In this document: piece after piece, positions 22,278-35,426 of the stretch
Position numbering within the stretch: the stretch's first letter is position 1
How the letters are laid out: every line of letters starts with the position of its first letter
Origin: Casuarius casuarius
Taxonomy: Eukaryota; Chordata; Aves; Casuariiformes; Casuariidae
Length of the DNA stretch: 64,000 bases
Assembly (NCBI GenBank): GCA_003342895.1
Contig: PTFA01000087.1
Span: forward strand, 374,743-438,742
Direction of reading: 5' to 3'
Notes under the pieces: model-generated
Databases searched by the model: none
Told to the model about the DNA's origin: nothing
Seen by the model: the letters and a program-made list of their open reading frames with translations, nothing else
Position numbers and translations under genes: made by a program

Positions 22278-25200
22278 ACAACTGTCTCACAGTTGAGTAT
22301 TTGCTATCAGATCAGATACTTCCCAAATCTCATGGACCATGCAACCCTTTTTTTCTTCCCTAGCTCAAAGACCCTTCAGACCCAGCTTGAAAAACTTGTG
22401 TGATGCGAAGTGATCTGAATCAACCAAGTTTCTCTACATACATATGTGAGGAAGATATTGAAAAAGATAAAACGGACACAGCTGCTAGACTGCGTAAAGG
22501 ACTCAGAATCATCTAAAACAAACTTACCAGCATCTCTCTTGCTGCCTCTGCTGTGTTAACTCAGAACAGTCATTTTATGAGGCTGGACATCTGAGATTCA
22601 CTGGGAAAGACAAAATCCATAAGGTGTCCTCACAGGATCTACCACCTGAGCAGCCAAGATTTTTCCATTCCATGCCTCTAAGAAGACTGAACTCCTGAGA
22701 GATAAGAGAGATTCTGAGAGTCTAGATAGCATCCTTTCCTATAAAGTAAGCATCAATCCACCTTCAGTGACAGTTAGATAGAATTTAGGTTGGAGGACTG
22801 CAAGTCTAATGTTCACTGTTAGCTGTGAGCCATATGTAGATTTCCAGGGTTAAGTGGGCTGGCTGAGAATGAATTGTCTTACAAAGCTCCAGATCTGCAT
22901 GTTGAAAAAGGATGAGGAAACCTGACAAAAGCTACCCCAAGCAATTTTGTTCCCTTCACTGCTGGACACAACCTGCCCAGCTTTATTTACTCCGTCTCTC
23001 TGTAATTCCCAAAAGAATCTCCTGGTCTTCTGCCACATCTACTTCCAATTGAAAGTCAGAGTTTCCACAGCAGATGAAAATTGAAAAGTGTGGAACTAAT
23101 GTTAACATTAACTTTCCCAAAGAAAAGTTAATTCTAAGCTTCCACACTTCTTCCACAAGACAGCAGATGAGATGAAGATATAACTAATATACTCACTTTT
23201 CATTAACCAACTTAGAAACAGCTAAATTTTTAGAGGGTTATGTTACAGTAGCTGTTTAAATCATATAGAAATAACATGACTACCATATTAGCATACTCCA
23301 ATAAGTCATTATAAAGTCCTTGTAGGTGTTCAGGTGAACATCAGATGCACCACTGACTATCAAACAAACAAAGTCTTTTGGCATTAATCTGTTTCTATTG
23401 AGTTGCATTGATATATCTCACAGTATTTGGAATTGATCAGTCTTACTTCAACTAGGAATTTAGACTTTTAACTTCTAAACAAACCTGTGTTTCTAAACTG
23501 GAGGGCTGCAAAAAATAACCAGGAAGTATAACAACTGCTTGCTTTCAAGGTTCAACTGTCCCAATAATATATTTTGCATTCCAAATTTTAAATCCAAACA
23601 TATTATTATTAGACTCTTGATTCCTGAATACTTATGATCCAATATAAGACTAACAAAGCTATTTGTCTATGGAATTTCCTCTATATCTTTCTGCTACTCT
23701 GTTACCATGGAGCAGCCAGAAATCTTTCTCCTTTGTGCTTTTGTATGCCACACACAATGCAGTAAGATCCATAGGTGTAGTCAGTTTTTTCCCTTAGGTT
23801 TAGGAAATGCAACAGACTGAAAAGTGTAACTTTCAGGTCTTTATAGTGCACTGCTCTACCACTAGTTTCATCTGTGGATACTCTGCAGACAACTGGTTTC
23901 TCATCTCTTACAGAGAAAAAAAAAAGTGATATAAACTCTTTGGACAATTTGAAATGCCTAACATTTCTATAAGATTCAGGAGTTCAACAGTTTAGGGAAA
24001 ATAACCAAGAGGAATTGTCCCCATCAAAGGCAAACAGATGTTGCTCTAACCTTTTGAAAAAACCCTCTCTTGGAAGTGTTATAGTAAATATGTAAATATA
24101 CTTTGAAATCTAATATCCTTCCTGAAGTGGAAGCCCTGGAGTACAAGAGCTCTTTGAGAGTATGTTTTGGTTTCATGGGATTGTACATATGTGATACTTA
24201 GCTGTGACCAGTAAGGCCAAGAGTCATCACTATCATGCCCTCTTTCAAGAAGGTTCCAGGAAGGAAAGCTGTCCCAGGGAATGGAGATATTCCATTTGCA
24301 CTGTGTGTATTTGCAGTGTGACAGCAGCCAGAGGCCTCTGATCAGGAATTAAGAGTCCATTAGTCTGACAAACACCACGAGCAGATAGCTTCTGCTTTAA
24401 AAAATTTAAAATCATCTGAAATGTTTTCTGTATGCCTTCCCAGCACCTTCATGCAGGGCTCCTTCATCTCACACAGCTTGTCACCTGTCCATTTAGTTTC
24501 TGCCTACAGCAATAAAGGGTCTTAAAACAGACATAAATCACATTAACAGCCTTATGGTCAGTAAAACTGTATTGCCCTACATCTGCTGAGCACCTGATAT
24601 TTCTCCTTCCTTTGAAAATAACTCATCTCAGTCATCCCTTCTACCACAACAGTCCATACAGGCTAATGGCTCTGATGGGTTTCCCTGGAAGGGGGATCCT
24701 CAGGTGAGTCCCAGAAAATGACTGCCTTTTCCAGTCAGAGTCTGACTTGATGCCAGGTTGCATAAAATGTCCTCCTCTAGCTGTAACGCCATCTTAGAAA
24801 TTAGATGCACTCTCTTCCTTTGGCTATGCTGAAAGAAAAATGAAATTCTTCTTGTTCTCCCTAGAAAGGTTTTGGCTACTGCTCCCCCAGACACCGAAGA
24901 GGATTGGGAAGTAGGGGCAGAAACTGATCTTGGGAGACTATTTTTAACTGTGGAACATAGGTTGTTGTTGTTGTACTGAGTAATAACATGTTTTCTGTTC
25001 TGTTTGGGTCAAAACCAGAAATGCCTTCAGGTTTCTACATTTTCTACTCATTATGTCATGGCTGTGGTGCAGGACAGGATATTTTTGGGCCAAAACAGCA
25101 GCAGAATGTTTCACAGGCTTGGGTGCCTGTGAAACCAGCAAGAGACTGTCGTGCTGGTTCCAGCAGAAGCTCTCCAAGGGGAAGACACAGGTTGCTTATA

Positions 25201-25899
25201 AGCTGTTTTCTGCCAGGTCAGTGCACTGAATAGTATTCTCAGAGGGTGCTATTTTGCTTTTGCAGTCAGTCAGCCTGACTAGTGGGTAGCTTAGGATCAG
25301 GTTGAATGTCTGAAACCAACCCATGTTACAAAGCATTTCATCTTCTGTTCACATTTCCCAAATTCAGGCCAGGGGATTCATGAGCTAGCTATTGCTTGTA
25401 AAGTATCTTCCACAAACGTTCCCTTGGAGCACCTGCAAGGAAAGGGCTCTCCCTTTTTCAGTTCTGTCTTTTAACTCCTTCAGAAACTTACAAATGGCAT
25501 TTGAAGAGTTCTCAGGCAGAAATTTATTGTAATCTTTTGTTTTTCTGGAGTGCTTTACGCCCCAAAATTTCAAACAGCTTTATCCCCTGCAGGGTCACCA
25601 AAACCCCTTCTCTTCCCAAATGGGATTCTGTGATAGTATAATGACATTTACATCTGTTCCTTTTACTATAATACTGGCTACGTTAAAGAAATTAAATATA
25701 GAGGGAGACACAGATAAATCAATGACATACCGGAAAGCTATTCTTGTCTTAAGGGCCTCAGTGAAGTGTATGCAAATTGTGTGCTTCATCCTCAAATGTC
25801 CTGCAGGTGTATCTGCACCAAGAGTACGCATGAGCACTGGATATCTTGTGTATGAGCCTGAAAACACACCTCTTCTAGGGCCTGGCCTTGGTGCTTCCT
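22278..25899. other. Non-coding stretch, no gene recognised
   Basis: AT-rich, with small open frames lacking domains. It contains a (GTT)n run at 24961-24974 and the perfect hairpin at 25108, listed separately. Confidence 0.5.
25108..25135. repeat. Perfect hairpin, 11-bp stem, 6-nt loop
   Basis: 25108-25118 (gtttcacaggc) is exactly complementary to 25125-25135 (gcctgtgaaac), with loop ttgggt. There is no T-run after it, and no gene around it. Confidence 0.9.
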
Positions 25900-26250
25900 C
25901 TGAGTGTGACTGATACGCATAAGACATGAACATGTCAGGGAACCGCAAGAGCGGGCTACCCTGCAAGGGAAGGTGAGTCAAGAGCGGAGGATGACAGCAA
26001 GGCAGGTTGGGTCAGTGTTCCCATTGACAGTGGAGGCAGACCCAAAGTACCTGAGCAAGATGAGCGGAGCAGGTCTGGTGATGTTAATCAGGGTCTGCCT
26101 CAGCTCCAGTGACTGCCAGACAAGTCTATGGTGACGAGGCTGGTCCAAGGTAAAGTCAATAGGTCAGGGTCTGAATCAGCGAGTTCATGGCTGGGTACCT
26201 GAACTCAGATGCACCTCCTGAGAAAGCGGGGAAGCTCATGATAAGGCTTC
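25900..26250. other. GC-rich block with internal direct and inverted repeats, origin unknown
   Basis: This block is richer in G+C and CpG than the DNA on either side. It contains an 11-bp perfect inverted repeat, gaggcagaccc at 26033-26043 and its complement at 26091-26101. It also contains a direct repeat, tcagggtctgNNtcagc, at 26088-26104 and 26164-26180 (15 of 17 matching). It could be a decayed LTR or another GC-rich mobile fragment, or an old conserved element. I do not recognise the family. Confidence 0.4.
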
Positions 26251-26463
26251 TCATCACAGCTTTTTTTCCTTTAAATAAAAGCACAGCAAGAAACACTAGA
26301 TTTACTTAATCATTCTTCTAATTTTCATCAGGAAAAGACAGGGCATATTGACAGTGCTGGAAAATCCATTGGAGATAAAAATCACCAAACTTCAGCTTTG
26401 ACCCTTATTTTTCCCTTTCTTGCCATAAAGGGGCTGGAAGTTGAGCACGGGGGAGGGGCCTCA

Positions 26464-26491
26464 TCTACACTGCACTGATTTGCAGTGTAGA
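26464..26491. repeat. Perfect hairpin, 11-bp stem, 6-nt loop
   Basis: 26464-26474 (tctacactgca) pairs exactly with 26481-26491 (tgcagtgtaga), with loop ctgatt. Three more G-C pairs could form outside a short bulge (gcc on the left, ggc on the right). Confidence 0.9.
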
Positions 26492-29296
26492 GGCAGTCAC
26501 CCAAAAATAATATTCTGGGTTGAGTTCCTGGAGAGGGACGTTGGGGTTTTGTGGTGGGGAAAAACTGGCAACCTTGACTCTGATCTGTAAAAATCTTCCT
26601 TCACCCCTTACACATTTATTGGCTTGTTTTCACACCTTGCCCTCTTTGAGGGATTATGAACAGTAACATGACGCTGTCTGGAGCTTCAGATTTTTCAAAG
26701 GTGCATTCAAGCTTGAAGCAACCCCTTCCTCCCAAAAAATCAGAAAAAAAATTGGACCTGCCTTGCTTGCATTCCTAAATTTCTCCTGACATTTTGTTTT
26801 TGAAAGAACTGTGCCACTTACGTGTGTTCTAACATATCCTTCTTAACTCATGAAAAATGCCATATCTGAAGCTTTAACTGCTATACGTCCCATATAGACA
26901 TATGAAGCATATTTCTCTTTTATTTATATTTTATTGGAAGTCTTACAAAGCATACAGAACAGATGCCAGTACATCAAATTCATCATGCCGAGCCTTGATT
27001 ATACAGACCCCGAAGCCCCAACACTGCCATACAATCCTTCCTTTCAGGAAATAAAAGCCAAAGACCAGTTTTCCCTAGGGACCACTTGTGGGTATAAGTT
27101 GAAGCCCTTATTACTGGAGGTTCCTTGGATACGATTTAAAGTCTGAGAGTTCTTCATATAGCCGTTCACTCATCATAAGGTACCTCTCAAAGTCTAGGCA
27201 TGCTGTTAAAAGCAAGAATAGTAGTCCAAAACCAGGGAAGCGCTCAGCCAAGTGTCTGCTTCCAGCTTAGTAGCAGCCGCCTTTCCTCTGAGTGAGAATG
27301 CAGTGGATGAGGAGAGAGCTAAGTGTACAACTGTCATGACAGGGAATACAACATCCTAAATACGGATCCCATAAGCTGTTATTATGTGCATGGAAGCATT
27401 ATGTTACTCACAGTGAAGCAGGGTTGTTACCTGAACCAAATCTACTTTGCAAGGAGAGAGAAAACAGCTGCCTGGGAGTTTGCTGTGCTTTGCCATGACA
27501 AAACAGTAATTAAAAATAAATAAATAAAGCTGACTCTCATTGGCCTGACATTTCCTCCTATAGTTTGTGGTGTAAATCAAAGCAGGCATGACATTCTCCA
27601 AAATTTTAGATTTATTTACACGTGTTTGGGCTGACCATGTTTACTCACTCGGGGTTTCACTCCACCACTTGTTAATGCATTTGGCATGCTCTCATGTAAA
27701 TAAATCTAAGATTTCAAAGGAAGGTCATTCTCTATTCCCTTTCTATGCAGACGGAACATGCCAGAACTATGCTGAGGATATGGAATGAGATCACTCAAGA
27801 TCAGAGTCGCCATGGGTGGGTAATGATGAGGTTACCCCTATGGTGCATGTAGATGTATTCCAAACCCTCATTATAGTTATGATATGTTCATATGAACACA
27901 ACAAACCCATCTTTAAAACTGCTCCTCAATTTTAAATCTACTTGTTGCTTTATGGGAGCCAATATTGCTGTGATTTCTTGCTGATGTAATGCTAACTGGC
28001 AGTAAACAGGGGAGGGAAAAAAGCTGGGGTAGGGGAAATAGTGGAATACAGAAAAGGGAATGCAAGGAAAGGACAGTGGAAGAAAATGAGAGGAAAAATA
28101 GTAAAATAGGGCTCCACCATGCATTTAAAGATGTCGCTTCAGAACAATTCTAAACCTCTATTTATAAATCACTACTAGGAGTCAGCTGTGCACAAAGATC
28201 ATAATATCTACATACCTAACCAGGTCAGTGGCTCTTCTCTAACCAGCTTTACTGCACACTGAATCAGATCCTGTCGAGTCCTGTTTTCCGCTTCTGTTAT
28301 TTAGAGCCTTTCTGTCAGACAAGAGCTTCTTGAAACTCAACCAACCTGGAATTTGCAAGAATTTTGTTTTTTTCACCAAAGAGAATTCCGTGTCACACAA
28401 GGCAGGAGTTGCCTCTGCCAGTTCACTTCCTCAGTGGGTCCAGGCCATTTTACTGGTTCTTGCAGAGATAGTATCCTACAATACATAAACATCAGTTCTG
28501 ATCCCATTTGACAATTTTTTTGTTCATATTTATTCTGTCTTGTTGTGGGAATAAAATCTATGCTGGTTTCTAGCTTTATTTTTTTAACATTATGGTAAAA
28601 AGTTTTGAATTTATTTTAGTTCCTATTGAATTTTCTTTCTTTTTAAATACATCTGGCTAGTTGGCCTAAAAAGGTCACCATAGCTGGCTGAATCCCTAGA
28701 GCTTAAAGGAGTATTTCTAGTCACAGAGGATTTAACTCAGAATTTATTTCAGGATTACGCACACAGGGATTAAGGCAAAATAAAATCTATATAACACTTA
28801 CTATTTTATATTTAAAATTTAGAAACTGTTTTGAAAAACGCAGCCAGTAATAACATTTTTAAAAATTAGGTTAAAAAAATTAATCTGTCAAGTTTTACTG
28901 CTAAAGATATCTTTGTAGGCATTGTACATATCTGTGAAATGCCTGTTTACATAAAATGAAAGGATTTGCTGAAGTCATACTTCAACTAGTTAACTGTTTT
29001 TTTGTTTGTTTTTTTTTAAAGAACATGTGGCACTGATATCTCTAATTCTTCATCTGTATTGAGGATGAGTTTTCTGAAAGCACTTCATAGTTCAATCCAA
29101 GTGCTGGCTTAATTGGGAGGAGAATTAGGTCATCACAGAACACTTCTGAAAATCCCGAAGTTGATCCGTATTATTATCTCATTTGAGTCGTGATAGCTCA
29201 TTTTTGCCCAGGCATAAGGAACTAACACTCTTAGGAACACAGATTTTCAGGATTCAAGAAGAATGCCAAGAGGGAACTTTGGCATTTGTGTTGATT

Positions 29297-29319
29297 AAAG
29301 CCCAGAAATACTGGGCTTT
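29297..29319. repeat. Perfect hairpin, 9-bp stem, 5-nt loop
   Basis: 29297-29305 (aaagcccag) pairs with 29311-29319 (ctgggcttt). A further gcccagta occurs downstream near 29370. It is shorter than the other hairpins listed and could be chance. Confidence 0.8.
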
Positions 29320-31252
29320 TATCCAGCAATTGCCCAGTTTTTGGCGTACCAGACTAGCAAGAGAAGTGACGCCCAGTATTCTACAACTCGCGTGACAGGT
29401 TGTGAGCTGGCATAAACAGCCTGACTCTACTGAGACTAATACTGTTTTTTCAGTGATGCTACAACAGCTGAGCTTCTCGTGTCTAGCTTAGAACAACCAC
29501 TCAGTATACTCCACAAATTTCATGCATCTTTCTATTAGCATGTGTATACACCCAATAGCAGATGGTACATTTTGCCAGTCCCATGGTCCTCAGGAGGAAC
29601 TCCATACAGAGCTCAACAGAAAACCCTTCACTGCCTTCAGTGATTCAAAGCGAACAGACTTTCCATGCCATTACAAAATAAAACTACTTATCTTCCCCAT
29701 CTGTGTACAGCCAACTCTGTATCCAGCTCTAAAGCCCGACCATCTTGTCTTCAATTAAAACATTATCATCTGTGCATATCGACAAGTCACAGCTTACACA
29801 GTAACTCAAAGTGAATGATCACAATGCCTTTTGCCTCACATTAACAAGGATACAATACTCAAATACAATATGAAAGTAAAATAGAAGGACAAAGGGCCAA
29901 CACCAATAGTATTTACCTACAAGTAATAACCTTCCAATTTTCAGCAGTGCAATCTACCTATACGCTAGTAAACTTGACTGCTTTTCTCCTATGAAACAAA
30001 AGGAGAATGTAGCCTGGTGATGACAACTAAACAGCATCAAAGATTTTGTTACTCTTTGCGAGAGGTTACTAATAACCAAAAAAACACATGTAAAAACAGC
30101 CTGTTTCCTAGTTTCTAGTGTAACACCATTTTCCCTCCACTGCATTCAGCCTCAATCATTACCTGCCACTCTCCCTTCACCTAGCTCCCGCTAGTTCACT
30201 ACAGCAAACCTAGCGCATCTCATGGCCTCACTGCAAAGTTGCTGCAAAGATTCAGTTGAATTCAGTTTTTGTATGAAACTACCCTGCTCAGATGAGAGGC
30301 ATTTTAATGGTTCTTTAGAAACCAAAGAGCAGTGCTAGCAGGGATACAGCACTTTCAGCAATCAGCTGAGATAGGAGAAGCTCAGAGAAGTGCACCAGAC
30401 TCATGAACAGCATGAGGCTGACAAAACCTTATTTAAACAGCAAGCAGAGTACTGAGAAGAAGCCGTGGTGGCACATTCATCTCTTTACTTCCATTTTGGA
30501 AATGGCATTCTATGAATTATATTTTCTTCTTCTTTAGTTAAGGTTTTATTGAAACTCATTTTAACCAAGCCCATTCACTCACCCATAGTTTCATATTTTT
30601 CTCTAGCTGTGTTTGAGATGCATGCGTGGTTTTGCACAGGGTTTGTGGATATATCCGCTGGGGGGAGGCAAAGTTATTTTTAGACATATCCTGATGCATC
30701 ATGGTGTTTATGTAGAAAATTTAAAAACAGTTGGTCAGAGAAACTTTGACTTTTACCATGTTAGCACATGAGTGGGAGCTGACTCACATTTTTATTATCT
30801 GAGTGGGTCTCATCTACTGGAACCAACATTTCCAGTACTCGTATCTTGCATTTCTCACATCATCAGCTCTTCCTCTGCATTGCTCTCCCACATATAATTC
30901 AGCTTTCAAATATTTTGAATTGGGGAAGAGAGAACATTCTATTCATTCCAGAATGCAAAACAAACCATTATTTAGGGGGTTAAAAACTGAAAAGTAGTTG
31001 CAGGGACATAGATGCCATAGCATTTTCCAACTTATTTGTGCAAAGGAAGGAATTTTTGCCTATGGAAAACACAAAGAGAAGCCCCAGCAAGCAGAAGTTG
31101 ACACATTTTTAACCAAGAGGAAATCCTTTCAAAACTTTTTTAAAATTAAGTAAATTACGAGCGACATTTAACAGAAACAATTTTTTTTTTCCACAGAGGT
31201 ATTTTCACTTGAACATTAATATACCTGAGACTTTTGCTGCAGGAGATAAATA

Positions 31253-31500
31253 GTCACAGAATCATAAACTTGGAAGGCATCTCAAGACATCATGTAATGC
31301 ACACTCCCACCCTAGCACAAGACCAGTCGTAACTTTGTCAGTTCTTCAAAACGTTTGTCTAGCCTCTCACATTTTCAGTGATGGGAATTACAGTTTTCCT
31401 GTCCCAGTGACTGACTATTCTTACTTTAAAACTTCTTTTCTAATGTTCATTTAAAACCAGTCCTTCTTGCCCTAACCACCACTGGCATGAGGAAGAGAGT
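31253..31500 (-). mobile_element. CR1 LINE, 3' end fragment (diverged, about 250 bp)
   Basis: The plus strand opens with tcacagaatcataaacttgg and then aaggcatct, the reverse complement of a CR1 3' end. At 31385-31480 it continues with a segment like the CR1 consensus around CAGCCTGTTCCAGTGACTGAC, here gtcccagtgactgactattc, and then tttctaatgttcatttaaaac. Length and order fit a truncated CR1 on the minus strand. It is more diverged than the copy at 18930, so probably older. Confidence 0.75.
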
Positions 31501-33489
31501 TTTCGTTCTAGCATTGCTGCTTAGTATTATGGATAATAAACATTTTTCAGTGAGAGGTGACCTGAATTTTTCTGAAAATAAATCCAGTATTTGAGATTTC
31601 AAAACATGAGTTATTTTTTACTTTGTTTTAATGCACTTCTCCACTTACCGGTTTTAGTCAAAAGTATAATGAAAAAAGCTGTCTTTATGGTGTCTCAAAT
31701 CCAGTCCCAAGCTGCACTTGCAATAAATCAGACAAGGCAGACTGCTCTCACAAGATTACAAGGCTGATTCCTGGACCAGTATGGTTTTAGAAAAGTTAAG
31801 CTTTTGGATTCTTATCTAAACCAATCTATTTGAGGTTCACCCATCACTTGCTAGTAGTCTAGCTTTTTACCTCCTGAGACTTCAGTTTAAATCCTTGTTT
31901 AGGTCACAGTGAAAATGAGTTTGGTGGTTTGCATCCTAGTGGACTTCTGTCAACATTGAAAAACCACCATACAATCCAGCACAATTGAAAGTCTTTGCTT
32001 AAAAGAAAGCCTGGACTGGAATAACAGAGGTCACTACAAACTGAGACAGAAAGGATAGCACTGTAGCTACATGGAGAATTCTGAATAGCCCCTGAAACAG
32101 AGAAGCCCAGTGCCAGACTATAAAAAATAATTACTGGCTTAATGGGGACTTACTGTTTGTCCAAACTCATACATTTTGGAATCAGTAACTTGACATATCA
32201 TTCAAAAAAATTTGATGAGAATCTAATAGCGAGCAATGATGACAAGAGAAACCAAACTCAGACACTGTATTTTAAATTAAATGGTTGGCAATGTGCTTTA
32301 CTATCACCCCCACAGAACATAGCTGCTAGGAAAATGATTTGTTGCACAATAATATTTCCATATGAAGGCACATTAAAAAGATTGATACTGCTGACCTCAA
32401 GGGAAATACAGCAAATTAGGAAAGGCAGAGAAAATGGCATGTTTTAGATCATAACATAGGTTTTAAATTTACCATATGAAAAAAAACTCTAAAGTGAAAC
32501 AAAATACTGCAATTAATGTCTTCCTTCTCTTTTGCCCTTGTCACCCTCCCTTTTCTCCTTCAATCACAAAAAATTCGTCTTCAGCTTCTCTGTAGTACAT
32601 AGACACAAAATGAAATAAAACCATTCTCTTATATAAAGAAGCGTTTTGGCAGTTCAGGTGTTCTAATACTGTAGATGACAAAAAACAAAGAAGGAGCTTT
32701 CCCATAACTCAAGTGACTAAATGGATCTTTCTCCAACTTTCCTAAAAGTTCACATGTGGTTTTAGACCTGATATGAAAAGATTTTTCCTCATACACGAAT
32801 TTGAGGAAAAACTATGGGAATGAAGAGAAGTTCACACTGGGAAAGTTGATGTTACTTCAGCTACAGGCAGAATGCTGGGAATTTGTTTATTTGTGGTTCT
32901 GGAATCAGCTGCATGATTCATCATTAGCTACAGAGTAACGTTCCAAACTCTCAGCTTTTATTAAATGAAAACAGAGCATCCCCCTTCATATTTTTTGCTA
33001 TCATCGTTGCAATGATAAGCTTGCATTTTGGAGGGCCACCGAAATTAATACAAAACTGTTTTCCTGAGTTTGCGGTTTGCCTGAAACAAGACTGCAGTTG
33101 TGCAGAATGCCACGCTCATCTCAGCAGAATGTTAGCCATGAAGAAAAAGGAAGAAGACAGTGTGATCCATGCCATCTTAAACACTGCTCCCCCCACTGAA
33201 TTCTCAAATAGAATTTAATTCAAACAAAGAAACAAACATAGGAAGTATGGCACTGATTTTATCATTTGTTTCCAAATGTAAGTTTAAAACATCTATTTCA
33301 CTGATGCTATCACAGCTTTATCTATAGGTAGATTTCTGAAAAATTCAAGTTCAAGGTACATGATGCCTTGATGACAGCTTTCCCATATAGAAAAATCTAT
33401 TGCATAATATAGTAACCTAATAAACATGTTCCTACAACAGCTTTTGTTGACTCAGTTCATTTCACAATATTAATATGTATGGCCTATGG
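31501..33489. other. Non-coding stretch, no gene recognised
   Basis: AT-rich. Open frames such as 32142-32447 and 33012-33218 have no recognisable domain. The latter carries a CSCAEC-like cysteine cluster, which is not enough for a family call. Confidence 0.5.
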
Positions 33490-33552
33490 CAAAATGTCAG
33501 CTGTGGAGCTGGATCAGAATCCAGTTCTCCAGTCCCTTGTACAAAGCCCAAT
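33490..33552 (+). mobile_element. MIR-type SINE fragment, 3' part
   Basis: Aaatgtcagctgtggagctg followed by gatcagaatccagttctcca and gtcccttgt follows the 3' region of the amniote MIR family (GTGGCAGAGCTGGGATCAGAACCCAG, then a CTGACTCCCAGTCC block). The 5' half is missing. Confidence 0.5.
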
Positions 33553-34355
33553 ACCTTTGATGGTGCAAAAATTAGGATTTACTCAAAGGTAAAATCACAG
33601 GGAACTGTAATAGAAGCAAAAGACAGTTAGCACAGTCTCTTACCTTTTCTTAAAAGAAACTATTTTCTAAGGTAGAAATGAAGCAGTCCTCATCCCTCCT
33701 GCCATAAAAAAGTATCCGAGAGAAAAGGGAAACCATTCTAAAGCTTACAAGCATTGCTAGAAAAATGCCTCATACTTTAGAGTTGTGGGAGCACTAGAAC
33801 AGTAGGGAGCATAAGTTACAGTATGAAGGCAACTTTTCCAGAAGAGCTGGAAAATAAAAGGGTGCAAAGAAATCAGAAAAAAAGAAATACCCTGAAAGTG
33901 CCTGCGCTGAAAAAGAACATAGCAAAAGCATACCTGGCTTCTGTAGAAGTTTGGAGGACAGCCAGAGGGACCACTGATGCACAGCTTTCTATGAATCTGT
34001 CTAGGAGCAGGGAGATCTCACAAACTGGCAAACATGTGCATGAGACTATTAAATAAAATAAAGAGGGATCCTTACAGATTACATTATTATGATTTAATAA
34101 TTTGATCCAGAGTAGGACCAAGTATAGTCCTGACTCCTCTCTCCCACATCCAGCACTATTTGCTATCACCATTCATGAGACTTGGATAATAGGACTTTGT
34201 ATTTTCCTTGAAAAGATCTAACAAATTATGGACTTAATTATCTTGGAGGAGAAGGCAATGGGAACATTTATGGGGACTGAAGAGTGCTTGGAAAACTGGA
34301 ATTTAGACATGAGCTGATAGCATTGATTCAAGCCCTCGTGCCTTCTAAGGAGTAA

Positions 34356-34378
34356 CAGGGCAGGGAAGCCCTGCCCTG
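34356..34378. repeat. GC-rich perfect hairpin, 10-bp stem, 3-nt loop
   Basis: 34356-34365 (cagggcaggg) pairs with 34369-34378 (ccctgccctg) across loop aag. It is the most GC-rich of the hairpins in the window. No T-run or gene context was seen. Confidence 0.9.
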
Positions 34379-35408
34379 ATTTGCTTAGAGACTTCAGCCT
34401 TTTGTGAGAGGTCCCAAAGAAATCTTTTCAGTCTACAAAATCAGTTAGTTTGATGTTGCAAATCGGAAACCAGATGGGCTGCTAGTTACTGCTAATCATT
34501 TGTATTTTAGGATTAGGTCAATTTAGAAGGGAACAACAGTTGAGTCTGACTTATTTGTGATTAAGCTGTGGATGTATTTATCAGTAAGGGTTACAACATT
34601 GAATTTTGCTGAATTTTGCAACTAAGTATGAGTGGAAGATAGGCAAAACAGTTCAAATTCTCTGCAACAAAATGAAATTTAAATTTATGAAACAGTGAAA
34701 TAAAAAGTAATGAATGTAAAAAAAATATTCTATTTTTAAATGGGAGCACAAGAAAGCAGAGAATGGTTGACAAGTAAAATCCTCTTAAAATAAGATGCCT
34801 TTGAAAGTCTCTTTGCTGCAATAATAGGTAACAATAAATTTACAGAATAAGCAATAGAAACAAACCATCTTAGAATTTTCATAACGCTCCCTCGTCACTG
34901 CAAAGAGAGCAAAGGATTTTTTATTTCATGACAGAATTTGTGATGTTCTATACTGCCTTACTTCCATGGTTGCTGCTGTCCATCTCAGAAGTATCAGGCA
35001 GCCAGCTTGATGCATTTGAAGGGGCTGATCACAATCCCATTAACTTCCATATTAAAAGTGTGTGGACAAAGTAAGAGTCTGACTCTAAGCAGGTCTCATG
35101 CAATAATGCTCTTTAGGACAGAGCTGGCTCCCCTCGCAAGCTCCTGCTCCTCGGTTCGTAACCCCATTGAATGGGCTTACTTCTGGATGAAAATTAGTCA
35201 GACACCTTAATTTTTTTGGGACATTAAACTCCTCATAGTGCTTTTTTTGCAAGAATATAAGTTACCAGATGGGATTTCTGGACCAAATTCCAATTCAGAC
35301 AATGAAATTCTGATGATGATCTACATGCATTTCCAGTCCTTCCAGCATGTATTGCTGTGCTGTCATCTTCACCTTAGAAGCAGATGCATTTCGGTAATTG
35401 TAAAATGT

Positions 35409-35426
35409 TCCTGAGCATGCTCAGGA
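35409..35426. repeat. Perfect 18-bp palindrome
   Basis: Tcctgagcatgctcagga reads the same on both strands. Roughly a quarter of one such palindrome is expected by chance in a window this size. Confidence 0.9.

Larger units (their letters stand above)
26251..31252. other. Non-coding stretch, no gene recognised
   Basis: AT-rich, with short open frames lacking domains. It contains the hairpins at 26464 and 29297, listed separately. An AAAT-type run lies at about 27508-27526. Confidence 0.5.

Noticed and set aside
25595..25981. 128-codon minus-strand frame overlapped by a 97-codon plus-strand frame
   Set aside because: Open frames on both strands of the same segment with no domain suggest composition rather than coding.
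33012..33218. Frame with a cysteine cluster (DCSCAECHAH) suggesting a zinc-binding protein
   Set aside because: Spacing fits no known finger, the frame is short, and no exon borders are visible.
35026..35100. Tcccattaacttccat segment as another palindromic repeat arm
   Set aside because: No second arm, and too short to separate from chance.
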